A stretch of 64,000 nucleotides of DNA, taken from contig CP064985.1 in NCBI GenBank assembly GCA_016699675.1, positions 1,674,001 to 1,738,000 on the forward strand. The letters are read 5' to 3'. This document shows, one piece after another, positions 1 through 7,594 of the stretch (position 1 is the first letter of the stretch; each line of letters begins with the position of its first letter). The stretch comes from Austwickia sp. Lineage in GTDB: Bacteria > Actinomycetota > Actinomycetes > Actinomycetales > Dermatophilaceae. The position numbers and the translations under genes are program-made. The notes under the pieces were generated by a model. That model was not told the origin of the DNA. It saw only the letters and a program-made list of their open reading frames with translations, and did not search any database.

Positions 1-102
1 GTGCGGCAGCGGGTGACGGGGTACGTCGACCCGGTGGATGTCGCGGAGCTGGAGCCGCAGGTCGTCGTGGAGTACGTCGACGGGGAGCTCGGCGCCGCCT
101 AA
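1..102 (+). CDS. C-terminal end of an unrecognised protein (5' truncated)
   Basis: An open frame enters from the left edge and ends at TAA 100-102. The 33 visible residues are acidic and valine-rich and end in ELGAA. They match no family I can name, and the real start lies outside the window. The last codons and the stop are duplicated 28 bp downstream (see the direct repeat), so the end of this gene looks rearranged. It is convergent with the HAD gene that follows. The coding call rests only on the open frame and codon-like composition. Confidence 0.4.
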   Translation: MRQRVTGYVDPVDVAELEPQVVVEYVDGELGAA

Positions 103-132
103 CGGCCTGTGTGAGCTCGGCGCCGCCTAACG
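85..132. repeat. 20-bp direct repeat spanning a stop codon
   Basis: The 20 bases at 85-104 recur exactly at 113-132 (offset 28 bp). Each copy holds the terminal codons and TAA of the upstream gene. The second copy also supplies the TAG stop of the convergent HAD gene at 127-129. This looks like a small tandem duplication at a gene-gene junction. Confidence 0.85.
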
Positions 133-828
133 TCCTGCCGGGAAGCCGGCGCAGCGCAGCACCAGGTCCAGGCCGTGCACGGGGCCGTGGGTGCGGGGCA
201 GCAGCAGCGTACGGATCCCCAGCCCCGCCGCGCCGGCATCGTCGCGCCAGGAGTCGCCCACCATCAGGGTGTTCTCCGCCTGCACGACGAGCTGGGCCAG
301 CGCGTGCTCGAAGATCTCGGGGTCGGGCTTGGCGTAGCCCACCTGGTAGGACATCACCACCGCGTCGACCGCCGCCCTGATCCCGGAGGCGTCCAGCACC
401 GGGCCGAGGTCGATCCCGACGTTGGAGAGCACGGCCGTGCGGATCCCGGCGGCGCGCAGGGCCCGCAGGGTCGGCAGGGCGTCGTCGTACGGCACCCACT
501 GGTCGAGCATCGTGGCGTAGAGGGCGTCGTACAGCGCCTGCTCGCCGTGCGGCTGCCGGGCGAGGGTCGCGTCCCAGACCTGGCGGTGCACGGCGGGGTC
601 GTAGTCGCGCCGGTTGTCCGGGTCGACGGTCCGGCTGTTCTCCCAGATGCGGTGCAGGTACGCCGTGAGCTCGCGGGCCCCCTCGGCGCCCAGGCCGCCC
701 GGCGCCTCGTCGGCGGGGGCGCCCGGACGGCCGGCGTGCCGCCATGCGGCGGCCAGCCACGCCCGGGCGTCCCCCTGGTCGACGAGCGTGGAGTGGAAGT
801 CGAACAGGACTGCGCGGATCTCGGTCAC
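127..828 (-). CDS. HAD-superfamily hydrolase
   Basis: A 233-aa haloacid-dehalogenase-fold hydrolase, probably a cytosolic phosphatase or dehalogenase-like enzyme of unknown substrate. Visible motifs are motif I FDFHSTL near residue 10, motif II VLSNVG, the motif III lysine in YAKPDPEIF and motif IV MVGDSWRDD. The second residue of the usual DxD is histidine (D-F-H), so the normal acid/base aspartate is missing, which may mean a non-phosphatase chemistry. It is followed 9 bp downstream of its start codon, on the same strand, by the end of the inositol-monophosphatase-like gene and may be co-transcribed with it. Start ATG at 828. Confidence 0.85.
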   Translation of the reverse strand: MTEIRAVLFDFHSTLVDQGDARAWLAAAWRHAGRPGAPADEAPGGLGAEGARELTAYLHRIWENSRTVDPDNRRDYDPAVHRQVWDATLARQPHGEQALYDALYATMLDQWVPYDDALPTLRALRAAGIRTAVLSNVGIDLGPVLDASGIRAAVDAVVMSYQVGYAKPDPEIFEHALAQLVVQAENTLMVGDSWRDDAGAAGLGIRTLLLPRTHGPVHGLDLVLRCAGFPAGR

Positions 829-837
829 GACGGCTCC

Positions 838-1641
838 TCAGCGGTTCAGCAGGTCGGCCACGAGCGGGGCCACGACGTCGGCGACCGCCGGGCTGGCGGC
901 GGCCAGCAGGCCCGTGCGGCGGTAGACCGACGGCACGAGTCGGGTGCCGTCCGCACGGCGTACGACTCCGCCGGTCTCCTCGACGAACAGCGAGCCCGGG
1001 GCGTGATCCCACGGCAGGGTGTTGCTGTAGAGCAGCGCGTCGCAGCGGCCGGTGGCCAGCCAGGGGTAGTCCACGCCGCAGGACCAGGCGGTCGGTCCGA
1101 GCGTCACCCCGCGGTGGGCGCCCTCGTCGGTGGGCCGGCTGGTGAGGACGCGCAGCGCGGCGGGGTCGATGTCCGCGGGGTCGCGGGGGCCGGGCCAGGC
1201 CGGGCCGAGGCGACGGCCGTTCTCGAAGGCGCCCGCGCCGCGCTCCGCGACGTACGCCGTCGCCAGCTCGGGCTGCCAGATCCAGGCGCGGGCGGTCTCG
1301 CTGGCGCGCAGCTCGGCCATCATCACGGCGTACGCGGGTCTGCCGTGCACGAAGTTCTTGGTCCCGTCGACGGGATCGACGGTGAAGGCGTGGTCCGCCT
1401 CGGCGAGCCGGTCCAGCAGCGTGGGGTCGACGCTGGCGGCCTCCTCCCCGACGACGAGGACGTGCGGGTCGTCGGCGAGCAGGGCCGCGGTGAGCAGCTC
1501 CTCGGCCTCGTGGTCGGCGACGGTGACGAGGTCACCGGGGCGCTTCTCCATGATCTGGCCGGTGGTGAGGGCCCGGAAGCGGGGGGTGATGACCTTGGCG
1601 GCGACGTCCTGCATGAGGTCGAGTACGGCCTGGGTGTCCAC
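838..1641 (-). CDS. Inositol monophosphatase family protein
   Basis: A 267-aa member of the Mg2+-dependent inositol monophosphatase / histidinol-phosphatase (HisN) / PAP phosphatase superfamily. The three metal-site motifs are present: VTVADHEAEE near the N-terminus, VVGEEA, DPVDGTKNF, and the C-terminal LPWDHAPG. The substrate cannot be chosen from the motifs. The GTG at 1641 is preferred because a GGGAG lies about 9 nt upstream; GTG 1659 is the alternative. The open frame extends far upstream but that part is low-complexity and runs through the repeat and the DUF559 remnant, so I exclude it. Confidence 0.85.
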   Translation of the reverse strand: MDTQAVLDLMQDVAAKVITPRFRALTTGQIMEKRPGDLVTVADHEAEELLTAALLADDPHVLVVGEEAASVDPTLLDRLAEADHAFTVDPVDGTKNFVHGRPAYAVMMAELRASETARAWIWQPELATAYVAERGAGAFENGRRLGPAWPGPRDPADIDPAALRVLTSRPTDEGAHRGVTLGPTAWSCGVDYPWLATGRCDALLYSNTLPWDHAPGSLFVEETGGVVRRADGTRLVPSVYRRTGLLAAASPAVADVVAPLVADLLNR

Positions 1642-1752
1642 GGCTTCACGCTCCCACACGACGTACGGGTTGGTGGCCCCGACCCCCTCGCGGTGAGGCT
1701 TACACGGCGTACCGCTTGGCGGTCCCGGCCCCCTCGCCGCCCCGCTCCCGCC

Positions 1753-1807
1753 CGCTCCGATCGGTGACTTCGGGGTGCCCTGAGGCGTCAGCGCACCGAT
1801 CGGAGCG
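1753..1807. repeat. 55-bp palindromic intergenic repeat, copy 1
   Basis: A perfect 14-bp inverted repeat (CGCTCCGATCGGTG / CACCGATCGGAGCG) bounds a 27-bp core containing CTGAGGCGTCAG. Copy 2 at 2907-2961 has the same length and nearly the same core. The two copies flank the broken DUF559 gene, and the remnant's last stop codon lies inside this copy. It resembles REP/BIME-type intergenic palindromes. Confidence 0.85.
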
Positions 1808-2761
1808 CGCGGACGGCGCAACCCGGGCGCCGAAAACCGTGCGGCCGGCCCCGCCAGCCGCGCACCGCGAGGATCTGAGCCAGATCGGCGGCGAGGGCGC
1901 AGACGCGGAGCCTGACGTCGACCCAGCCCGGGCGGATCGTGAGCCACCCGTCGGTCGCGGCCTTGATGTCCTTGGTGGCGTCTCAGCGTTGCGCAGCCCA
2001 TCCCGCGTGCCCGGCGCGGCCGTCGATCTCGACCCGAACCCGCTGGGCGTCGTACTCGACGTCCACGATCCGCAGGCCCCACCGCGCGTCGGGCACCTGA
2101 CGGCGGCCGGCCGGCAGGCCGTGGGCGGCCTCGACATCGCGGGCGAACCGCAGCTCGGCGGCACTGTCGATGCCGGAGTCGTCCAGCAGTTCGCGCAGGT
2201 CGGCAGCGTGGCGATGCCGGCCGCGCCGATCCAGGCACTCCACCAGGAGCTCGCTCGTCGTGAGCTCGAGCCGCAGCGCCTTGGCGACCCAGCTCACGGC
2301 CCCGTCGCGATCCGTCGTCCCGGCGAGGTCGAGCACCGTGTCCACAGTGCTGGTCCGCGCCGGGACCGACCCGCGCTGGAGACGTGCGGCGTAGTCCGTG
2401 ACCCGGTGAAGGCGGACCCCAGCGGGGATGGTGATCCGACGGGTCTCAGGGACGCAGACGTGGTGGGGCTCCCTGCGCCCGTAGCTTGCGCGACCGTCGT
2501 CCAGGCCGATCAGCCGCGCGGCGCTGAGTAGCCCAGCGCGGCCGGCTCCCCGCAGGCGAGCAGCGCCGCGGTCGCCGCCGCCTGCCAGTCGGTGCGGCCG
2601 GGTCGGGTCTGGTAGACGCCGCGGTACGGCGACTCCCACCGTCCCGACCGCACCGCCGCCCGGAGGGAGTCCGGGGTGATGCCCGCGGCCAGGCACTGGG
2701 CAGTGGTCAGCAGGCCCGATTGGTGCCCGGCCCGGCGCAGGAGTGGTTCCGGAAGCTGCAT
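1788..2761 (-). pseudogene. DUF559 / AbiEi-like protein remnant (frameshift plus nonsense)
   Basis: Reading from ATG 2761 gives an N-terminal wHTH-like region (about 80 aa) typical of actinobacterial DUF559/AbiEi proteins, which stops at 2510-2512. Near 2520-2530 homology shifts by one base into another frame (LIGLDDGRASYG onward), consistent with a 1-bp deletion. That frame runs to the DUF559 nuclease-like motif VEIDGRAGHAGW and hits TGA at 1983-1985. The same frame then reads DATKDIKAATDGWLTIRPGW, the expected continuation of the family, and ends within the palindromic repeat. Two independent lesions make this a decayed gene rather than a single sequencing error. Intact relatives are about 290-310 aa, which fits the full span. 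Role in the family is uncertain (Vsr-like endonuclease fold). Confidence 0.85.
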
Positions 2762-2798
2762 GCCCCCACCGTGCCGGGATCGCGGCCCGGTCTGGTGA

Positions 2799-2831
2799 CT
2801 ATCCACAGGACTAACGGGTTATCCACAGGAC
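2799..2831. promoter_or_regulatory. Tandem DnaA-box-like sites upstream of the DUF559 remnant
   Basis: TATCCACAGGAC occurs at 2800-2811 and 2820-2831, a 20-bp period (about two helical turns). The second copy is part of a perfect DnaA-box consensus TTATCCACA (2819-2827); the first has one mismatch (CTATCCACA, 2799-2807). They lie 40-70 bp upstream of the DUF559 start codon, where a promoter or operator would be. I infer a regulatory element rather than a replication origin. Confidence 0.6.
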
Positions 2832-2906
2832 AAGCGTGGCGCGTGATGGATTCCGGGGTGCTCGGGGGCCGGTGCCGCGGAGGCAGTGCCCCCGCCCTCG
2901 TTCGCC

Positions 2907-2961
2907 CGCTCCGATCGGTGACTTTGGGGTGCGCTGAGGCGTCAGCGCACCGATCGGAGCG
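2907..2961. repeat. 55-bp palindromic intergenic repeat, copy 2
   Basis: The same 14-bp terminal inverted repeat and 55-bp length as copy 1; the core differs at about two positions. A third, half-length copy (2976-3003) follows immediately with one change in the terminal arm (ATCGTAGCG). Confidence 0.85.
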
Positions 2962-2975
2962 GCTCGGGGAGGGGC

Positions 2976-3003
2976 CTGAGGCGTCAGCGCACCGATCGTA
3001 GCG
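2976..3003. repeat. Partial third copy of the palindromic repeat
   Basis: This 28-bp stretch matches the right half of the 55-bp element (CTGAGGCGTCAGCGCACCGA onward) and carries one substitution in the arm. It lacks the left arm, so it cannot form the full hairpin. Confidence 0.75.
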
Positions 3004-3015
3004 CGCGAGGTGGCG

Positions 3016-3080
3016 ACGCGGGGGCGAGCCGCGTGGGCAACACGCGGGGGCGAGCCGCGTGGGCAAGCCGCGGGGGCAAC
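3016..3080. repeat. 26-bp tandem repeat, two and a half copies
   Basis: Units at 3016-3041 and 3042-3067 differ only in the last base; a 13-bp degenerate third unit follows to 3080. The array lies directly downstream of the LOG gene stop (minus strand). The stretch 2762-3090 holds only these repeats and the DnaA-like sites; I see no gene in it. Confidence 0.8.
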
Positions 3081-3090
3081 ACGCGCTCCC

Positions 3091-3666
3091 TCAGGTGCGC
3101 TCTTGCCACTTCGTCGTCGTCACGGGCTCCCAGCGGGCCAGCCGGTCGAGCAGCGCGCCGACATCCGAATCCGCGTCGTACAGCGTCAGGTTCGCCTCGC
3201 GCACGAAGCCCGCCGCGACCGCTTGCTCGAAGAAGCGCAGCAGCGGGGCGTAATAGCCCGCCACGTCCAGGAAGCCCACGCCCTTGCGGTGCAGCCCCAG
3301 CTGGCTCCAGGTCAGGATCTCCAGCACCTCCTCGAACGTCCCGAACCCGCCGGGCAGCGCCAGGAACGCGTCGGCTCGCTCCGCCATCAGCGCCTTGCGG
3401 GCGTGCATCGACGGCACCACGTGCAGCTCCGTCAGCCCCCGGTGGTCGACCTCCACCCCCATCAGGTGCTCGGGGATCACGCCGACCACCTCCCCGCCGG
3501 CCGCCAGCGCCGCGTCCGCGACGGCGCCCATGAGGCCCACGCTGCCCGCGCCGTACACGAGCGTCAGCCCCCGTCGCGCGAGTTCGGTGCCGGTCGCGCG
3601 GGCGGCGGCGAGGTACGCCGGGTCGGCACCCTCACTTGAGCCGCAGAACACGCAGACGCTCTTCAT
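3091..3666 (-). CDS. LOG-family nucleoside 5'-monophosphate phosphoribohydrolase
   Basis: A 191-aa TIGR00730/LOG protein. The family cleaves N6-modified AMP (or other 5'-monophosphates) to the free base and ribose 5-phosphate; in bacteria the physiological substrate is often unknown. The signature PGGFGTFEE is complete, with GAGSVGLMGAVADAA earlier in the Rossmann-like fold and CVFCGSS at the N-terminus. Length is normal. It sits 12 bp from the gamma-carbonic anhydrase gene on the same strand, so the two are likely co-transcribed. Start ATG 3666. Confidence 0.9.
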   Translation of the reverse strand: MKSVCVFCGSSEGADPAYLAAARATGTELARRGLTLVYGAGSVGLMGAVADAALAAGGEVVGVIPEHLMGVEVDHRGLTELHVVPSMHARKALMAERADAFLALPGGFGTFEEVLEILTWSQLGLHRKGVGFLDVAGYYAPLLRFFEQAVAAGFVREANLTLYDADSDVGALLDRLARWEPVTTTKWQERT

Positions 3667-3678
3667 CGGCGCGCCCCC

Positions 3679-4194
3679 TCAGACCGGGCGGACGGCCGCG
3701 TGCCGGCGGGCGAGCTCGCGGTAGTGCGCCGCCGAGGACGCGCCGTGCCCAGCCTGGTCGTCGGACAGCTCGCGGACCACTTTTCCCGGCACCCCCATGA
3801 CCATCGAGCGCGGCGGGATGACGGCGTCCTCGGTGACCAACGCCCCGGCCGCGACGATGCTGCCGGCGCCCACGACGGCACGGTTGAGCACGCGGGCGCC
3901 GATCCCGATAAGGACGCCGTCCTCGATCGTGCAGCCGTGCAGCATCGCCATGTGCCCGACGGTGACGTCGCGGCCCACCCGCAGGTGCAGGCCCGGATCG
4001 GTGTGCATGACGGTGCCGTCCTGAATGTTCGACCCGGCGCCGATGGTGATGGTGTCCATGTCGCCGCGGGCGAGCACGCCGTACCAGACGCTCGCCCCCT
4101 CCTCCAGCACCACCGAGCCGATCAGCGTCGCGCTCTCGGCGACGAAGGCGGAGTCGGCGACGGACGGGACGCGGTCCTCGATGGCGAGCAGCAT
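3679..4194 (-). CDS. Gamma-class carbonic anhydrase-like hexapeptide protein
   Basis: A 171-aa left-handed beta-helix protein with hexapeptide repeats throughout (for example IGAGSNIQDGTVMHTDP, VLIGIGARVL). The three zinc-ligand histidines of the gamma-CA family are visible in MHTDP, VGHMAMLHGC. Members are cytosolic trimers that hydrate CO2 or act in acyl-CoA-related reactions (PaaY/YrdA group); which applies here is open. Start ATG 4194; the LOG gene follows 12 bp downstream. Confidence 0.88.
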   Translation of the reverse strand: MLLAIEDRVPSVADSAFVAESATLIGSVVLEEGASVWYGVLARGDMDTITIGAGSNIQDGTVMHTDPGLHLRVGRDVTVGHMAMLHGCTIEDGVLIGIGARVLNRAVVGAGSIVAAGALVTEDAVIPPRSMVMGVPGKVVRELSDDQAGHGASSAAHYRELARRHAAVRPV

Positions 4195-4208
4195 GGCGCC
4201 GAGCCTAG

Positions 4209-4817
4209 TCAGGCGGGCGGCGCGGGTCGTGCGTCGGGAGGGCCGTCGGGCTTCGCTGGTACGTCGGGCTCCGCTGGTACGCCGTGTGCCGCTGGGGCCT
4301 CCGGCCCTGCGGGTACGCCGGGGCGGCCGGCCGCCAGCGCCGCGTCGTACCGGCGGTAGCGCCGCCGCCCCACGGCTGCCGAGATCAGCAGCGCAGTCGC
4401 GAGCAGCAGGTTGGCGTAGGCGAGCGGCAGCTTGTCGCCGAATAGTCGCGGGATCAGCCCCATGAGGGCCGTGACCGACCAGCCCAGCGCGAACCAGCGT
4501 TGGATCGAGTCGTTGGCCCGCGCCGCCTGGAGGGAGGCTACCGTCTCCGGCCGGCCACGACCGCTAGCCCGTCGCCGGGCCAGCGCGAGCACCACCAGGC
4601 TCGTCACAAGTATCAGTGCGCCCATCGCGACCGCGAACCCGAAGCCCAGTCCGGGCATGTCATGCCAGCTCACGACCACGATGAGCGGAGTGAAGACCCA
4701 TGCGAACGCCAGCAAGCATGCCGTCTCGCCGCGCGTCAGCCTGGCCGCCGCCAGGGCCCGACGCTGGGTAGGCGTCGGTTCCGGGGGCTGCGCTGTCTGC
4801 ATCGCGCGGCCGATCAT
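4209..4817 (-). CDS. Four-helix membrane protein with Pro/Ala-rich tail
   Basis: A 202-aa protein of no recognised family. Two hydrophobic helices (about residues 32-52 and 58-79) and two more (about 110-127 and 133-149) are separated by a basic loop. The C-terminal 45 residues are a Pro/Ala/Gly repeat (units such as GVPAGPEAP, GVPAEPDVP). ATG 4817 is preferred: TACGGT lies six bases upstream, as in leaderless genes. It is divergent from pepN. Confidence 0.7.
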   Translation of the reverse strand: MIGRAMQTAQPPEPTPTQRRALAAARLTRGETACLLAFAWVFTPLIVVVSWHDMPGLGFGFAVAMGALILVTSLVVLALARRRASGRGRPETVASLQAARANDSIQRWFALGWSVTALMGLIPRLFGDKLPLAYANLLLATALLISAAVGRRRYRRYDAALAAGRPGVPAGPEAPAAHGVPAEPDVPAKPDGPPDARPAPPA

Positions 4818-4921
4818 GCCCAGACCGTAACTCCGCAGCTCACCCTATGCCTAGCGGTTCTGACCACCCCGATCCGGGGAAACCCGGGGCGGCGTTCCCG
4901 GACCGCCGTTACGGTCGAAGG
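4818..4921. promoter_or_regulatory. Divergent promoter region with two TACGGT boxes
   Basis: On the plus strand TACGGT (4910-4915) lies six bases before the pepN GTG. On the minus strand another TACGGT lies six bases before ATG 4817. Both fit a -10 element placed for initiation at or next to the start codon, so both transcripts are probably leaderless. No Shine-Dalgarno sequence precedes the pepN start. Confidence 0.55.
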
Positions 4922-7555
4922 GTGACCACGAATCTGACTCGGGCAGAAGCGCGGCGACGCACTGACCAGCTCACCCTCGACGTCTGCGAGGTCGAACTCG
5001 ACCTCGCCGGGGCCACGGACCCCGGCCAGGCCATGTTCCCGACCCGCACGACCCTCACTCTCACCACCAGCGCACCGGACACATTCCTCGACTTCATCGG
5101 GGAGTCCGTGGACGCCCTCGACGTCGACGGGCAGCCCAGGCCCATCGCGTACGACGGGGCCCGCCTGCAGCTCACCGGCCTGCCGGTGGGCCGGCCCACA
5201 ACCGTGACTGTTCGGGCCACCGCAAGGTACTCGCGATCCGGCGAGGGGCTGCACCGCTACGTCGACCCGGTGGACGGCCAGACCTACCTCTATACGCACT
5301 GCGAGCCGTCCGACGCCCGGCGCTACTTCGTGAACATCGAGCAGCCCGACCTCAAGGCCCGCTACACCGTCATCGTCACGGGCCGGGCCGACTGGCAGAT
5401 CCTCGCCAACCAGCCCGAAGAGGCTCGGGAGCCCGCGGGCCGAGACGCCGCCGGCGACGAGCTGGTCCGCGTCCGGTTCGCGCAGACCCCGCCGCTCTCG
5501 ACGTACCTGCTCTGCGTCGCCGCCGGCCCCTACCGGCGCTGGGAGGACTCCTGGACCGGGCACATGCCGGACGGGACCGTACTCACCGTCCCGCTCGCTG
5601 CGCTCTGCCGCGCCAGCCTGGCCAGCACGTTCGACCCCGAGCGGGTGCTCGGCCTCACGAAGACCGGGCTCGATCACTTCAACGCGGAGCTGCAGATCCC
5701 GTATCCGTGGGGCAAGTACGACTCGATCTTCGTGCCGGAGTACAACATCGGCGCCATGGAGAACCCAGGCCTGGTCACGTTCAACGACGCCCTCACGGTC
5801 TTCCAGTCGGGCGCGACCCGCAGCGACCACGAGCGCCGCGCGACCACGATCATGCACGAGATGAGCCACATGTGGTTCGGCGACCTGGTGACCCCGGCCT
5901 GGTGGGATGACCTGTGGCTCAAGGAGAGCCTGGCCGACTACCTGGGCACCGCGGCCACGGCGCAGGCCAGCGAATACACCGACGCCTGGACCGCGTTCTG
6001 CGCGCGCCGCAAGGCCTGGGCCCACCGCGCGGACCAGCTGCCGACGACGCACCCGATCGTCGCGGACATCCCCGACGTCGAGGCGGCCAAGCAGAACTTC
6101 GACGGCATCACCTACGCCAAGGGCGCCGCGGTGATCAAGCAGCTCGTCGCGTACGTCGGCAGGGAGGCCTTCCTGGCCGGGGTCCGTCCCTACTTCGCGA
6201 AGCATGCCTACGGCAGCGCCACGCTGGGCGACCTGTTCACCGAGCTGGAGGCGGCCAGCGGACGCGACCTCCAGGGCTGGTCGGAGGCGTGGCTGCAGAC
6301 CTCGGGGGTCGCCACGCTGACCCCGCGCCTCACGCTCGCGTCGGACGGGACGGTGGCCGGCCTGGAGGTGCTTCAAGACGGCCGCGACGAGGTCACCGGG
6401 ACCGAACTCATGCGGCCGCACCGGATCACGGTCGGACTGTACGGCGAGCGGCCCGGCGGCCCCGCGGGTGAGCTGGCCCGGCTCGCGGCGTACGGTCTCG
6501 ACCTCACCGGCGCCCGCACCGCAGTCCCGGACGCGATCGGCGCCCCCGCCCCCGCGCTCGTCGTCGTCGACGACGAGGACCTGACCTACGCGAAGGTGCG
6601 CCTCGACGAGGCCGGGCGCCGGGTCGCGCTGACGCGCCTGACGGACGTCTCCACGTCGCTGACCCGCGCCGTCCTGTGGGCCGCGTTGTGGAACGACTGC
6701 CGGGACGCTCGGCTCTCGGCCGCGGAGTACCTGCCCAGCGTCCTGGCGCAGGCCCGCCGCGAACCGGAGGTGGCGCTCGTCGCCACGGCGCTGGAGCAGG
6801 CGGTGACGGCGGCCTCGCAGTTCGTGCCCGACGGTCCGGCGCGCGAGGCCGAGCTGTGCCGGGTCGTCGAGGCGGCGTGGGCGGCGATGAATGACCGCAG
6901 CCGCGGCGCGGACCACCAGCTGGCGTGGGCGCGGGCGTTCGCGAGCGCGGCGCTGGGGTGCGCGGCGCGGGCGGAGGAGGTACGCCGGGTGCTGGCCGGG
7001 GACCTGGTCGTCGAGGGGCTGGCCCTCGGGCCGCAGCTGCGCTGGCAGCTGCTGCGGGGATTGGTCGCGACCGGGCACGCCGACGAGGCCGACCTGGACC
7101 GCGAGCGCGCCGGGGAAGCCACCTCGCTGTCGCCCGTGCGGCACCTCGCGGCGCGGCTCAGCATGCCCACGGCGGCGGCGAAGGCGGCGGCCTGGCAGGC
7201 CCTGCTCACTGAGCCTGCGCTGACGAACGACCTGGTCAGCGCCAACGCGGACGGGTTCTCGACGCCCGGGCAGGGGGCGCTGCGGACGCCGTACGTCGAG
7301 CCGTACTTCGCCGCGCTCGAGCGCATCTGGGCCGCCCGCAGCCAGGAGCTGGCGCAACGGGTCGTGAAGGGACTCTTCCCGGCGGAGGTCCCGGCCGGGT
7401 CGGGGGTGGAGGTGCCCGCGCTGGCCGGCGACTGGCTCGCGGCGCACCCGGACGCGCCCGGCGCGCTGCGTCGTACCCTCATCGAGCTGCGCGACGATGC
7501 GCTGCGCGCCGAGCGGGCCCAGGGGGCGTACGCCGCCGGGGCCCCGCGGGCTTAG
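4922..7555 (+). CDS. pepN: Aminopeptidase N (M1 zinc metallopeptidase)
   Basis: An 877-aa cytosolic exopeptidase that releases N-terminal residues from peptides. The exopeptidase motif GAMEN is near residue 278. The zinc site is HEMSHMWFGD (H312, H316) with the third ligand in LKESLADY (about E335), the exact HExxH-x18-E spacing. An ERAP1-like C-terminal domain fills the rest; length is usual for the actinobacterial enzyme. GTG 4922 is chosen because the reading MTTNLTRAEA matches the family N-terminus and a TACGGT box sits six bases upstream. Confidence 0.95.
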   Translation: MTTNLTRAEARRRTDQLTLDVCEVELDLAGATDPGQAMFPTRTTLTLTTSAPDTFLDFIGESVDALDVDGQPRPIAYDGARLQLTGLPVGRPTTVTVRATARYSRSGEGLHRYVDPVDGQTYLYTHCEPSDARRYFVNIEQPDLKARYTVIVTGRADWQILANQPEEAREPAGRDAAGDELVRVRFAQTPPLSTYLLCVAAGPYRRWEDSWTGHMPDGTVLTVPLAALCRASLASTFDPERVLGLTKTGLDHFNAELQIPYPWGKYDSIFVPEYNIGAMENPGLVTFNDALTVFQSGATRSDHERRATTIMHEMSHMWFGDLVTPAWWDDLWLKESLADYLGTAATAQASEYTDAWTAFCARRKAWAHRADQLPTTHPIVADIPDVEAAKQNFDGITYAKGAAVIKQLVAYVGREAFLAGVRPYFAKHAYGSATLGDLFTELEAASGRDLQGWSEAWLQTSGVATLTPRLTLASDGTVAGLEVLQDGRDEVTGTELMRPHRITVGLYGERPGGPAGELARLAAYGLDLTGARTAVPDAIGAPAPALVVVDDEDLTYAKVRLDEAGRRVALTRLTDVSTSLTRAVLWAALWNDCRDARLSAAEYLPSVLAQARREPEVALVATALEQAVTAASQFVPDGPAREAELCRVVEAAWAAMNDRSRGADHQLAWARAFASAALGCAARAEEVRRVLAGDLVVEGLALGPQLRWQLLRGLVATGHADEADLDRERAGEATSLSPVRHLAARLSMPTAAAKAAAWQALLTEPALTNDLVSANADGFSTPGQGALRTPYVEPYFAALERIWAARSQELAQRVVKGLFPAEVPAGSGVEVPALAGDWLAAHPDAPGALRRTLIELRDDALRAERAQGAYAAGAPRA

Positions 7556-7594
7556 CGACCTCGAGCCTGGTCGGCTGGCGGGTCCTCGGGCGGA

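Noticed and set aside
1642..2238. N-terminal extension of the inositol-monophosphatase-like protein
   Set aside because: It crosses the palindromic repeat and the DUF559 remnant and is Arg/Pro-rich without family similarity.
2799..2831. Replication origin based on DnaA boxes
   Set aside because: Only two boxes, no dnaA/dnaN neighbours and no AT-rich unwinding element.
4814..7447. 877-codon open frame on the minus strand opposite pepN
   Set aside because: It is an Arg/Gly/Val-rich shadow of high-GC codon use; the plus strand has all M1 peptidase motifs.
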